The translations under genes were made by a program, and so were the position numbers. 64,000 bases of DNA from Cliona cf. orientalis (Eukaryota > Porifera > Demospongiae > Clionaida > Clionaidae): assembly GCA_963930775.1 (NCBI GenBank), contig OZ005701.1, positions 7,261,669 to 7,325,668 on the forward strand, given 5' to 3'. Of this stretch, positions 13,216-24,775 are shown piece by piece. Each line of letters opens with the position of its first letter. The stretch's first letter is position 1. The notes under the pieces were generated by a model. That model was not told the origin of the DNA. It ran no database searches and was given only the letters and a program-made list of their open reading frames with translations.

Positions 13216-13395
13216 GTATGCCCTGAAAGTGAAATTTCTGAAAACTATAGGGAAATATTGTTCAGTTTTCTATTTCAGTCAGTGTGGACTTGCGCCTATA
13301 CTAATAAAATTAATTTGAATTTAGCCCGTTGAGCTCCGAGGCTTAGCTACATGTACTTATCCATGCACTTTTCTCAAACTAGTAACTGCAAGTGG
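13216..13395 (+). promoter_or_regulatory. Orphan copy of the metallopeptidase A promoter block
   Basis: This segment follows 1968-2141 closely: GAAAGTGAAATTTCTG, CAGTTTTCTATTT, GACTTGCGCCTA, GCCCGTTGAGCTCCGAGGC and the ACTGCAAGTG just before the ATG position. The TATTTAAG box has changed to TATTTCAG and no signal-peptide exon follows. It is the remnant of a + strand gene start next to the 3' end of copy B. Confidence 0.6.
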
Positions 13396-13720
13396 GTGCA
13401 TATTTACTACAATGTCATTATTATTATATTATAAGCCAAGTGTCACTATCACTGAGTTAGTACTGGTATAGTATATTGTTTGCAATGAACAACATTGTTG
13501 CAATTCTTTAATAATCAAACAATTATATTATTATACTACAGCCGCACATGCATCTAGCTATAGCTAGCTATAGTAAAACTATCAGTGTATGTAAGCCAAA
13601 ACTATAAGAAAGTACTATGTGTAACGAGTATCAGATTCTATAATATCACACAATGTCATGACATACGATGTATGTTCAGATCAAGTCCAAATGTTAACTA
13701 TAGTTTCAAAAAAATTGATT
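13396..13720. other. 3' flank of copy B
   Basis: AT-rich flank shared with the 3' flanks of copies C (17560-17869), D (29700-30014) and E (41020-41311), for example a CACTGAG...TTGTTTGCA(G/A)TGAA block. No independent gene is seen. Confidence 0.5.
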
Positions 13721-15354
13721 TCAATTACACCATCCCAGATGCTTCTTTGTGTAGCTGCATAAGGTGAACTCATTTCCATCCATAATGCAGCTTCTCTGAG
13801 AACTTGTACAGTCGACACAGTCTGATTCCTTGCACTGCATGTGCCCTTGCCATAATTTGTGTAGCATTGGCATTTATTAGTGGTGTATTCATCGGGAGCA
13901 TTAAAGACGTGTCCAGTTTCATGAGCAAAAGCTGATTAGGTCCCCATCCATCGTTGCTGTACTGCATGTACATAGGTCCACCCCCAAAGTAGGCATAAGC
14001 AAAATGCTTCTGCCTGTACTTGGAAAAGAAGCCAATGTATGCACCATCACTATTACTATTATCCTTTATATACTGGGCTACCGCATCTTTTCCAGCTTGA
14101 CCAGTACCAAAACCAAGACGCTGGAGTGCAGGATTAACAAAAACATCATGGCAAGCTGCGTATAGCCAGAACAATAAGCACTGTCTGCAGTATTGATGCT
14201 AATAAAAGCACTGTAAAGCACGAACTGTAGATTTGCCACAGTAGGAGCAGCATTAGCCCAGAAGTCAAGCCCAACTTGGACTTCACTAAGTACTTTGTTT
14301 TTCTCGCTGTCACTAATGGCAAGGTCGCCAGGACCAGAAACTATGATTGCGCCAAAAGCAATCTTTCCAGTCAGTGTTTTGCAATAAGGGGAATTTGCTT
14401 CATCAGGAAAAGGGGATTCTCGCGGAAGGGCAACTGGAGCCGTCTTCTCAGTCCAGCGTTGAGGTGGTGGTGCAGGCTGCATCTTTTTTTCACGAGCCAT
14501 CCAATATGCCTGCACGTAGGTCAGTGTTTCTGGCGATGCTGATGCGGCAATGTGAGCTGAAGCTGATGCAAAACTGTTCTTTTTAGTGATAAAATCTCTG
14601 GGAAGTTGAGCAATCAGTAGTTCATCACCAAGCTGCATTGTAACTCGTCCACCAGCAGATTTTATTTTAGCTGTAGCTGCCTCAATGTTGCTGGAGTGAA
14701 GCAGCATCTCCTCCATTGCATGAGCAAATGTATTGCTAATTTAAATAAATTTAAGCAATAAAGGTGTTTAACTAGTGAATAAATTATACAAATGCACAAA
14801 AAAAGAGAAAAAGCACTGATACTAAAATTTTTAGCAAGTTTGACATTATTTTTTATTACTTCATAGTAATTTGTCCTCTTCCAGGGGTAGGTTCATCGTC
14901 ATGCAAGCCTTTCAAAACTGCTTCAATTTTTGCTTCACTGCAAATTAAAATACATGCAACAAAAGGATCATGTAGCTAGCTAGCTATATAATAATTATAC
15001 GAATGCATACATGGCCTTAATTGTATATCATTATGCTTGCGTATTATTTAATTATTAATAATAAATAGCTATTTTTACCTTGCAATATTATGTGCTTACT
15101 TTGTAACCTCAACTTTTTCACTGGGAGAAAGTTTATCTTCTCGCAAGTCTTTCAGAACCGCTTCAACTTCACTAAATTGGTTCAATTTGATGGATCATTA
15201 ACCATGCTGTGATAGAATCTCGTAACTCACGTCAGCTTTTCTTCTACTTGTGCTAACTAAGTTTTGATTTTCTCGTGTTAATATTAATTGGCCATGGAAG
15301 TGCTAGTGATGCAGCAATAGCACAACATATAACCAGCTGTATTCCGAGTTTCAT
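13721..15354 (-). pseudogene. Metallopeptidase copy B, several frameshifts
   Basis: Same four-exon plan as copy C. Exon 1 15354-15231 (start MKLGIQLV) has about 5 extra nt after the RKSK codons, which shifts the frame before the splice site. Exon 2 is 15171-15100 and exon 3 14937-14860 (26 codons). Exon 4 14735-13721 contains a 2-nt insertion after SGY (near 14163) and a deletion of about 10 nt near 13931 that removes the codons just before HETGH. The HE-T-G-H bases and the ending GWCN survive, but in different frames. Splice sites remain good, so the loss of function is by small indels and probably recent. The box at 15488-15495 is the promoter element seen in the other copies. Confidence 0.8.
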
Positions 15355-15589
15355 AATATTATTGCAGTTATTAAATTTGATGAAATTAAGAAGTCCTGTG
15401 TAGATGTTGCTATAAGCCTTAAATTGGAGGAGCTTGATGAGCTGATCAAATCCGATCAACTTATCAGTAGGCCCAAGTCAGCATGCACTTAAATAGAAAA
15501 CTGAGCAGGCTGGCTGACTGTATGTTACATTATTAAATTTTGCTTCTATATTATTATAGCCTCAGTTCCAGCTTATGGAGCTATAACAA

Positions 15590-15815
15590 TAATATTATTA
15601 CCACTATCCTTTGTATTTCCTATATATAGTTTTCCTTTGCAGAAATTTCACTTTCATTCTTAGACTATAGCTAGTATCATGAGGTATTGACTGAGGAGAA
15701 CTATAATAACAATAATTATTATTATTATCACTATTCTTTGTATTTCCTATAGTTTTCCTTTGCAGAAATTTCACTTTCATTCTAGTATTATGAGGTATTG
15801 ACTGAGGAAAGCTAT
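15590..15815. repeat. Direct duplication of about 110-130 bp
   Basis: Two adjacent copies share ATTTCCTATA...AGTTTTCC, TTTGCAGAAATTTCACTTTC and ATGAGGTATTGACTGAGG (about 15598-15705 and 15728-15815). The same words, inverted, occur upstream of copy A and at 13216, so this is a duplicated part of the copy B promoter flank. Confidence 0.7.
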
Positions 15816-16123
15816 GTCAAAAATAACAGAATTTTACTGCTATACACTTATGAGTCTATCATAATGGTTTGAATTAAACTGAAGATATAGGAAATCTATA
15901 GGAAACATGAAGGATACGAGCTATAAATTGATTTACAAGATTTAAGCACAACAGCTGCTGGTGAATGCTATTAATAGTAAAAATTTCCTGTAATTTTCCT
16001 CAAGGATTGTTTTAATAATAGTAAAGTGTCATGTTTACATTGCTCAATGACATGCATGTAATTACGTTAACTTTGTTTAGTATCCGTACCATTATAATTA
16101 ATTCCAGTCACATGCACCCATGA
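15816..16123. other. Spacer upstream of copy B
   Basis: AT-rich DNA with no gene or clear repeat. Confidence 0.4.
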
Positions 16124-16375
16124 TCCCAGATGTTCCAAGCCTTGTAGCTGCATAAGGTGAACTCATTTCTATCCATAATGCAGCTGCTCTGAGATCTAGA
16201 ACTAGTATAAAAGTATACAGTCATGATTCCTCACACTGCATGTGGCCTAATTACCATAAATTTTGTAGTAATCTTATCCACTGATGGCGTAGCTATTAAT
16301 AATTTTACTTGGAACCTAATTATATTATTGAAGACATATCCAGTTTCATCATGATCAATCTGATCCATCACTATA
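16124..16375 (-). pseudogene. Decayed fragment of a metallopeptidase catalytic exon
   Basis: On the minus strand this matches the end of exon 4: TTGTAGCTGCATAAGGTGAA, TCCATAATGCAGCTGCTCTGAG and the region up to the codons of HETG, with many gaps. It has no upstream exons and no open frame. It is the seventh family member in the window. Confidence 0.65.
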
Positions 16376-16640
16376 GCAATTGCATGCAAATACGCAATCT
16401 GCATGCATGCAAGTGACACAGTACAATGTACTTTTATATACTGCATGCGTGCATGCATGATAGTCCTTAGCTTAACAAGGATGGGCACACACACTCTCAC
16501 TTTTCTGTGTTGATAGCAGCCAAACTGTACTACTAGAGCATCACGGACCCCTGTGTTGATAGCAGCCGAACTGTACTAGAGCACCACAGGCATGCATCAC
16601 CCCATCTACATCCTAAAGCTAGCTGGAAGAGAAAAAATCA

Positions 16641-16715
16641 GGGCAGCCGCCGGGAATTGAATCCAGGGCCACTGATTTAAACCGCCAGCGCTCTACCACT
16701 GAGCCACGACCACCC
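16641..16715 (-). mobile_element. tRNA-like sequence, probably a tRNA-derived SINE
   Basis: On the minus strand an A box (TGGCTCAGTGGTAGAGC) and a B box (GGATTCAATTCCCGG) stand at tRNA spacing, and the two ends can pair as an acceptor stem. The loop where the anticodon should lie (GGTTTAA) lacks the usual U before the anticodon, and a T run follows. This fits a SINE head or a dead tRNA better than a working gene. Confidence 0.55.
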
Positions 16716-16729
16716 TTAGGCACCCGAAC

Positions 16730-17869
16730 TCCCCCCTTCCAGATTTAAGGGCGAAAGTGAACCCTATAGCTACCCAAACTACATTCACGGAGTCTGCCGG
16801 GATAATTAAATCACCAAAGCACGCGAGTCAAACTACATGCATGCATACATGCATAAAGTTAATGCATCATTGGGCATAAATTCTTACAATAGATGTAGAG
16901 ATTGACAGATTTTACAGTAACTGTAATCAATGAATCTCAGAAAAGTCGACAGTCTACACTATAAGCCACCTCTGATTATGGAACTATATCCACCTAGCTA
17001 CCATCTAGAGTAATAACCTAGTACAGGAAGTCCATAATTATTATAATATTATCATGACACCTGCATGAGTATATAGAGAGCTACTACAGTAGCTATGCAA
17101 AGTCTCATGATCATGCAGTGTCCGTGTCCTCACCATGCATTATTATTACAATCATAGTTACTGTATTGAAGTATAAATATAATCATCAGTTCCTCTGCAT
17201 GCACTCTATATACATGCACATGCATGCTTATTGGCAATTAAATTGGATTCTATGGATGTTCATGCACTGTTGACATTGTGGAATATATCATGACTCATCT
17301 CGATCCGACAATGCATATGGCTAAGCATCATGCATGCTCACATCATAATAATAAATTAATTATTATGATATCAAACTGTTGATCTAGATGTCAAAAGTAA
17401 TACTATTATAGTTGCAATGTATGGTCCAATTTAACGTAAGAAATTACATTCTACAAATGTGTATAATAATTATGGGGAGTGGCCAGAAAATAATTATTGT
17501 GCATTTTTACATTAGTAGGGTATTATTAACGATATCCATGCAGCTATTGCGAATAAGCAATCTCATGCATGCATGTAAGTGCCACAATCACTGAGTTACT
17601 GTATCTATAGTATTGTTTGCAGTGAATAACATTGCAAAACTTAATACTATAATACTACTGTAGCTAATAGCTATATAGTAGCTAATATGGGACTATCAGT
17701 GTATGCAGGTGAGCCTAAACTATATACAAAAGTACTATGTATAATGATTATCAGATTCTACAATGTTAAACTATACAAATATTATGCTGTGATAATATTA
17801 TACGATGTAAACATGCATGGAAGTTCAGATCAAGTCCAGATGTTAACTTGTTTCTGGAAAATATTGATT
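16730..17869. other. Spacer between copies B and C
   Basis: AT-rich with many ATGCATGC words. The last 300 bp is the 3' flank common to copies B-E. Small frames here have no supportable content. Confidence 0.4.
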
Positions 17870-20116
17870 TCAATCACACCATCCCAGATGCTTCTTTGTG
17901 TAGCTGCATAAGGTGAACTGATTTGTATCCATAATGCAGTTGCTCTGAGAACTAGTACAGTCGACACAGTTTTGATTCTTTGCACTGCACGTGCCCCTGC
18001 CATAATCAGTGTTGCAATTACATTGACCAGTGGTGTATTCATCGGGAGCATTGAAGACGTGTCCAGTTTCATGAGCAAAAACCCTATCAATCTGATCAGG
18101 CCCCCATCCATCATTGCTGTACTGCATGTATATAGGTCCACCACCAAAGTAGGCATAAGCAAAATGTATCTGATTGTACTTGGAGAAGAAGGCAATGTAT
18201 GCACCATCGCTACTACTCTGATCCTTTATAAACTGGGCTAGCGCATCTCTACCAGCTTGACCAGCGGAAAAACCAATAGCCTGTAGTGCAGGATCAGCAA
18301 AAACATTATGGCAGGCTGGTGCGCTGGAACAAGAAGCACTGTCTGCAGCACTGATACTAACAGAAGCTCTGTAAAACACGAATTGTAGATTTGCCGTAGC
18401 CGGAGCAGCGTTAGCCCAGAAGTCAAGCCCAGTTTGGACTTCACTAAGTATTTTGTCGTTCTCACTGTCACTAATGGCAAGATTGCCAGGACCAGAAACT
18501 ATAATTGCAGCAAAAGCGATCTTTCCAGATAGTGTTTCACTATAAGGTGAGTTTGCTTCATTCGGAAAAGGGGGTTCTCGCGGAAAGGCAATTGGAGCAG
18601 TCTTCTCAGTCCAGTGTTGAACTGGTGGTGCAGGTTTCGTCTTCTTTTCACGAGCCATCCAATATGCCTGCACAAAGGTCAGTGTTTCTGGCGATGCTGA
18701 TGCGGCTATGTGAGCTGAAGCCGATGCAAAACTGTTCTTTTTAGTGATGAAATTTCTAGGAACTTGAGCAACCAGTAGTTCATCACCAAGCTGCATTGTA
18801 ACTCGTCCACCAGCAGATTCTATTTCAGCTGTAGCTGCCTCAATGTTACTGGAGTGAAGCAGCATCTCCTCCATTGTTTTACTTTAATGGAAAATGAAAA
18901 TTAATAATAAGCTCCATGCATGAATGCACATCAAATTGAATAATGAGCCTTGACCCTAAGTATACGCCTCATCTTTTTTGCTTATTGCAGGAGAATCTGG
19001 GGGCGGAGCTGACTGCATTTCATAGTCACTGTGGTGTCCTTAGAAGCTATAGTCCCCCATACGCATACAACTTTTGTGATTTTGAGATAATAATATTATT
19101 CTTACTTTGCAATAGGTCTTCTCCTTCCAGGGATGGATTCCATTTTCAAAGCTTTTTCAATTGCAACCTCACTACAAATTCAGCAATTCACATTAACAGA
19201 ATATTCATTGACAACTGATGTAATTGCAAGCATATAATTATACAACACTGAATAAGAAATATTATGCATTTATTAAGCATAATATTTATTAATAATAATT
19301 ATTTTAATATTATGCACACATTATCACATGAACAAGTATACCACTTCACTTAGACTAGTAGCTACTGCGGCTCACCCGATGCTAACAAGCTATTAATATT
19401 TTGGATTTTACTCTTACTTTGCAACGGTTTCTCTATCTCTCCCAGGAACAGGTTCATCTTTCTCCAAGCCTTTCAAAACCTCTTCAATTTCACTGGAAAC
19501 CCACGCAGCGATAGCAAGAAAAAAAAATTAGGAATGGATGGAATTTAACTGTTAGCTACAGTATTTACAGCTACATACATCATCAATGGGTATGTCGTCA
19601 CCCCTAACAATGCTCCACTTGAGCCACGCATCTGTAGCTATAACACTCGCTCCAACAGCCGGAAAACGTACATCCAACCATATGCACATTCAAACTTATA
19701 CTTTCACTCATTTTACCCATCTACACTGTCACTATGGAATTCACTTCCACAGTCCATCACTACTTCCCCTTCCATTCCTTCATTTAAACGTAATTTAAAG
19801 CACTACTTTAGTTCTAAATCATTCACATAGTCATAATTGTTCATTATAGGGTATGCATTCATATTAGTGTGTTTCACTATTTTGTATATCCCTTGCATTT
19901 GTTATGCAAAAACATTTCATAGACAAAAAAAATCATAATAATATATGTTATATTACTGCAACAATACAGTAGCTGTACAGAACTATTCTCTTTAATTATA
20001 ACTTACGTCAATTTTTCTTCAACCTCTGCTAACTTTGATTTCTTTGTATTGATTGGCCACGGTATTGCCAGTGATGCAGTGGCAACACAGCACAAAATCA
20101 GTATTGCAGGTTTCAT
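17870..20116 (-). CDS. Secreted zincin-type metallopeptidase, copy C (only intact copy)
   Basis: Predicted secreted zinc protease of 420 residues. Exons on the minus strand: 1 20116-20007, 2 19492-19418, 3 19171-19106, 4 18881-17870; all have GT/AG sites and consistent phase. Residues 1-18 or so form a signal peptide (MKPAILILCCVATASLA). Exons 2 and 3 encode short related helices (IEEVLKGLEK; IEKALKMESIPGRRRP), perhaps a propeptide. The catalytic exon has HETGH at 354-358, Asp364 as likely third zinc ligand (HExxHxxNxxD, with Asn at the usual metzincin Gly), a Met-turn-like CIMD around Met401, about ten cysteines and the ending CSYTKKHLGWCD. Metzincin-like is my reading of the motif; I cannot name a MEROPS family. 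The other four copies are damaged, so this is the best candidate for a working gene. The TATTTAAG box at 20248-20255 lies about 130 bp upstream. Confidence 0.88.
19585..19870 (+). mobile_element. 3' tail of a LINE, inside intron 1 of copy C
   Basis: A plus-strand remnant includes the end of a LINE reverse transcriptase ORF: WNSLPQSI, then SFKRNLKHYF (about 19735-19830), in a typical C-terminal context. A short 3' region resembling that at 39790-39950 follows. It is antisense to copy C and lies between its exons 1 and 2. Confidence 0.6.
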
Positions 20117-20619
20117 GTTCAACAGGCGCACTGCAGTTATACTCCACACGAAATTATTGATTCAGAAGTTTATATATAGACGTCAGTTGATTGAATATAA
20201 TACACAGTCTTGCAAGAAGTGGCTGACTGAAACACACCGAGTTGACACTTAAATACAAAACTGAATATGTCAAGCTACATATCAGTGAGCATACATATAT
20301 TTGAACGATTGATATTCATAGTACCTGCAGCTGGGCCCATTCCACTGCTTGGAGATCCTAGCTTCCATGCTATGGAAGCCGAAATTCTAATTATAAAGGG
20401 TAGCTAACTTTACTCTCTTGCGGAACCCATGTTCTCTATGCACTGATCTTGACGCTCCCTTCGGGCCTAGCAATCTCCCACGTTGCGGAATCCATACAAG
20501 TTCTCTCTGTGTATACCGATGCGGAATGTATATAGCTAGCTATACCTGCTTGCCAACCTCCGCACTTTTAATTACGGAACCCCCGCCGACATGATATGCA
20601 GGTGCGCTTTGCGAAAGTT

Positions 20620-20790
20620 CAAAAGGCCCAGAGTTGCAGTGCCGTGTGCAAATTGAAGGGTGGCCCACGATTGGTCAAAATTGCAGTACCGTGTGCACAA
20701 ACTAGGGTGGCCCACGATTGGTCAGAATTGTAGGACCGTGTGCACAAACAAGGGTTGCCCATGATTGGTCAGAATTGCAGTGCCGTGTGG
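20620..20790. promoter_or_regulatory. Tandem CCAAT-box repeat upstream of copy C
   Basis: About three to four units of roughly 55 bp, each with CACGATTGGTCA(G/A)AATTG (an inverted CCAAT box) and GTGCCGTGTGCACAAA. The array starts about 500 bp upstream of the copy C ATG. Related arrays lie upstream of D (36990-37095) and E (43385-43562). CCAAT boxes bind NF-Y in animals; a regulatory role here is inferred from position and repetition. Confidence 0.55.
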
Positions 20791-21115
20791 ACAAACACAG
20801 AATGGCGCAAAGCGACGCGTGCGTTTCGGCGAGAGTGCCTGCTAAGCAGGCCACCGAGACAGCAGGAAGCGAGAGACGAGGTCTGTTCTTTGTGGTGGTA
20901 GATTCGACGTTCGAGCAGAGGGAGAACGTCGATCGCAATTGCACTGGACCAGGTGAGTTCGAGCAGCTGCTGTTGACCTGCATCGAGGGGTGTGGTCTAC
21001 GAAGTAATAGGTTCAAAGTTCGTGCTGCTGCATGCGCACTGCATATACTCTAACGGTTGAGGGAGATGATACAGTTTAGATTTTCTCTGAGTATGTGTCA
21101 GAGAGCTTACTATGA
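20791..21115 (+). repeat. Duplicated GC-richer block beyond the CCAAT array
   Basis: Matches 37095-37400 in the same orientation, including GCGAGAGACGAGGTCTGTTC, GAGAACGTCGATCGCAATTG and a GTGAGT donor-like site after CACTGG (20946; 37227). The frames at 20718-21053 and 36857-37189 change between the copies, so I do not call a protein. An untranslated first exon of a plus-strand transcript is possible. Confidence 0.5.
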
Positions 21116-22800
21116 ATGGCTCAATGACATGCATATTATCCCTCAGGGAATTGTATTAATAAGCATCAAACATCAGTGCTTATTATCAACTGTTAATAAT
21201 ATTATCACACATTAGGCCAATCAAACTAGTTTCTCGTCCACCCGTTTTTATATTTATATATATGCGGGCGGGCGGTCATTATTCATTATTCATTGTTCAA
21301 TAATAATTATTTATTATGGCATTTTGAGGGTGTGGTTTCCTGGAACCGCCCAAATAATTAGCAAAAAAGAGGTGTGGCTAGCGTTTCAAGGCAATAATGA
21401 AGGCAGAAGCAGTAGATTGAAACAGACGTGGGCGGTGACGAGAAACTAATAGTCAAGTTTGTGTGGCCTTAGTAATCGCTGACTCAAAGTAAATATAATT
21501 GGCACATCAATACTTAGCTACTACGAGCCCATTGAAAGAGATCAATTGATTGGTTCTCATAAACTATACACTTGAAATCGATCAAAGTTCCTCTTAGGCA
21601 TAATTCTTACAATAGCTAGCTATAGATTAATATTTACGGTGCATGGCCCAGAAGGGCCATCCATCTTGCAATTTTTCAAAGTTACATTTTGCAGTTTTTC
21701 AATTTTGCACTTTTGCAAACATGCAGTTTGTCAATCAGGTATAACTTGCTGTTTATCAATTTGCATTCAGTACCCCAACAGTAAGGGATGTAGCTACAGT
21801 AAGATCTAGTGAAAACTATGATGTGTATGCACAAGAGATACACATCATATAGCTAACAATGGCATAGCGCTCACTACAATGTCATAGCAGTGCCATTAGT
21901 CACATATATCTATTAATAATTAATTTGTAGGACATAAACCATACCCAACATCGCAGCCTTGATGTTGCATTTTATTGAATATACATTACTTGCAAACATA
22001 CATTTTGACAATATTACCTTTATGTAGCTAAACTTGAATTTAGTTAACTTCATATTAGTGCAAAGTAACATCTTGTCAATTTTCCCTTTTTCATTAGTCA
22101 ATTTTGCACTTTATGTGCATGTGGGCAGTACATGCATATTAGGCGTGCACGATTGCATGTTACGTTATATATTTACTCAGCGCAGTTAAGGCCTGGGTCA
22201 CGTACGGGCGAGGGTTAATCATATTCATGAACTTGTTTCTATGGTAACCACGGTGGTCATATGACCGACCGTGCCAAGTAAACAACAGCGAGCGATCATA
22301 TTCTCGCTCTTATTGCTTTCTTATCCTATTATTATGACATGCGCTATGTTTAGTAGCTTACCTGTGTTGTTTTCAGCAGTAGAGACTGTCTGACTTGCTC
22401 AATTTTGACCAGAATTGTTCAAAAACTAAATTATTGAAGTGGGCGTGGCCATTCGGTCGATATAGTGCATGATTTGCGACCTGCAATTCCCTTTTATGTA
22501 TTGCTGTAAGACTAAATGTATGGCAATTATTTATACAAGTTTGACACTATGCAATAACATACAAAGTTACGATGACACAACTGTGTGACCCATGCTTTCC
22601 ACTGAGGCATACACTATACAGTGACTGATTTGATTACTCTGTGGTAGCAATATTAACCACTCCTCACTGCATGATCAGTATGTGCTTATACATTCAACAT
22701 TACTCTTGTCTCCATGCAGCTAGCTATATTTATAATATCTCTTCTGGAAATTGAAAATTTCCTTGAAAATTTCCTTACTGTAGCTACCAACCAAACAGGC
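21116..22800. other. Spacer with an inverted-repeat partner at 28 kb
   Basis: AT-rich. The segment at about 21930-22210 corresponds, inverted and diverged, to about 28000-28290; both share CAGCCTTGATGTTGCATT and TACTCAGCGC...AAGGCCTGGGTC. A near-perfect palindrome, CACGGTGGTCATATGACC with ACCGTG after one extra base, is at about 22249-22273. No gene is seen. Confidence 0.5.
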
Positions 22801-24025
22801 GCAGTGCATGCAACATACCTCTCCACGTATCCATCCCCTGTCTCTGGAAAATCCTTACAAATGGAAAATTTTCTTACAACATAGTGCATGCATCATACCT
22901 CTCCACGTATCCCTCCCTGTCTCTCTGGAAAATCCTTACAAATGGAAAATTTCCTTACAACATAGTGCACGCATCATACCTCTCCACGTATCCCTCCCCT
23001 GTCTCTTTGGAAAATCCATACAAATGGAAAATTTCCTTACAACATAGCTAGTGCACGCAACATACCTCTCCACGTATCCCTCCCTGTCTCTCTGGAAAAT
23101 CCTTACAAATGGAAAATTTCCTTACAACATAGTGCACGCATCATACCTCTCCACGTATCCCTCCCCTGTCTCTTTGGAAAATCCATACAAATGGAAAATT
23201 TCCTTACAACATAGCTAGTGCACGCAACATACCTCTCCACGTATCCATCCCCTGTCTCTCTGGAAAATCCTTACAAATGGAAAATTTTCTTACAACATAG
23301 TGCATGCAACATACCTCTCCACGAATCCATCCCCTGTCTCTCTGGAAAATCCTTACAAATGGAAAATTTCCTTACAACATAGTGCATGCAACATACCTCT
23401 CCACGTATCCATCCCCTGTCTCTCTGGAAAATCCTTACAAATGGAAAATTTCCTTACAACATAGTGCATGCAACATACCTCTCCACGAATCCATCCCCTG
23501 TCTCTCTGGAAAATCCTTACAAATGGAAAATTTCCTTACAACATAGTGCATGCAACATACCTCTCCACGTATCCATCCCCTGTCTCTCTGGAAAATCCTT
23601 ACAAATGGAAAATTTCCTTACAACATAGTGCATGCATCATACCTCTCCACGTGTCCCTCCCCTGTCTCTCTGGAAAATCCTTACAAACGGAAAATTTCCT
23701 CACAACATAGTGCATGCATCATACCTCTCCACGTGTCCATCCCCTGTCTCTCTGGAAAATCCTTACAAATGGAAAATTTCCTCACAACATAGTGCATGCA
23801 TCATACCTCTCCACGTATCCATCCCCTGTCTCTCTGGAAAATCCTTACAAATGGAAAATTTCCTTACAACATAGTGCATGCAATATACCTCTCCACGTAT
23901 CCATCCCCTGTCTCTCTGGAAAATCCTTACAAATGGAAAATTTCCTTACAACCAAATTAATAATCCCTCCCCTATCTCTTTGGAAAATACTTAGCTACAA
24001 ATGGAAAATTTCCTTACAACCAAAC
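22801..24025. repeat. Satellite array, about 82-bp unit, 14-15 copies
   Basis: Head-to-tail units begin near 22803, 22883, 22964, 23052, 23130, 23218 and then every 82 bp from 23300 to 23874, with a degenerate last unit. Each holds CATACCTCTCCACGTATCC, TGTCTCTCTGGAAAATCC and TTACAAATGGAAAATTTCC. Some units carry a 4-bp CTAG insert, and two of the 86-bp units occur as a higher-order pair. The overlapping 80-codon frames at 82-bp steps are repeat artefacts. Confidence 0.95.
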
Positions 24026-24475
24026 ACTGGATAAAATAAATAGCTAGGATGGCATTGGCACATATTAATTAGAGCGTGAAAATTAGGACTCCGGCACAGG
24101 TGGCGTGTTGATTAGAGAAGCGCCTTAATTAGAACACTAAGTTCTGTAATGACACAATTTGAAACTCCAAATACTTGACATGAAAACCTAATCAGATAAT
24201 GAATTATTAAAAGCAGAGTTTGTGCCATCATTTACCTTAATCAAGGACAATTTTATTTACAGGTACTAAATTTAGCGAAATTAGCAAATTACAAAAGGAT
24301 ATGGCTAAAATTTAATAAGTTCATCAAAGCTGATGCTGGAAGTAGCTAGCTGCATACCCTACATGTATGCATGGTATGGATGGGTGGGCTGCCTGTTGTT
24401 AGCAGGGTTGGTCTCTAGGGTTTGTCTATGAAAGGGGTAAAATAATAACGATTGCCATCAGTGACAATATAGCTA
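24026..24475. other. Spacer, nothing recognised
   Basis: AT-rich DNA after the satellite array with no supportable ORF or repeat. Confidence 0.4.
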
Positions 24476-24575
24476 CAGCGGTGGTCTAGTGGTTGGAGCC
24501 CTTGTGTGTGGAGCAGTATGTAGCTAACGGGTTCAAATCTCGTTTTACACTTGGAGCGACTTCTTTTTTTTTCTC
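24476..24575 (+). mobile_element. tRNA-like SINE unit
   Basis: An A-box-like TGGTCTAGTGGTTGGAGC and a B box GGGTTCAAATCTC at tRNA spacing are followed by a T-rich stretch. The anticodon arm is not convincing, so a tRNA-derived SINE is preferred. It directly abuts the MITE at 24593. Confidence 0.5.
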
Positions 24576-24592
24576 CTAGAAATTTTTGAGTG

Positions 24593-24775
24593 CGGCGCTG
24601 ATCCAGAAAATTTGCATGGAAGGTGGCTGATGGGGTGGCTACCCATAGTAAACAATACTGGTGCAAAGGGGGTGGCTGGCTAATAATGGTGGACATCTCC
24701 CATACTATGTTGCATAAAGAACTGGTGAAGGGGGGTGGCTAGCCACCCCATCCACCCCCCTGGATCAGCCCCTGG
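24593..24775. mobile_element. MITE with GGGCTGATCCAG inverted ends, copy 1
   Basis: About 183 bp with ends GCGCTGATCCAG and CTGGATCAGCCCC. Internal words are AAGGTGGCTGATGGGGTGG and GGTGGCTAGCCACCCC. The inverted copy 2 is at 29080-29264. Confidence 0.8.

Noticed and set aside
16641-16715. Functional tRNA gene on the minus strand
   Set aside because: A and B boxes are present, but the anticodon loop lacks the normal layout and a T-rich SINE-like tail follows.
20718-21053. 111-codon ORF upstream of copy C (and 110-codon ORF at 36857-37189)
   Set aside because: Same DNA in two duplicates, but the frames are not conserved between them; better explained as a repeated regulatory or untranslated region.
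22801-24034. Series of 80-codon ORFs and a CRISPR-like look of regular repeats
   Set aside because: The ORFs step by exactly one 82-bp unit and come from the satellite. There are no unique spacers between short repeats, so it is not a CRISPR array.
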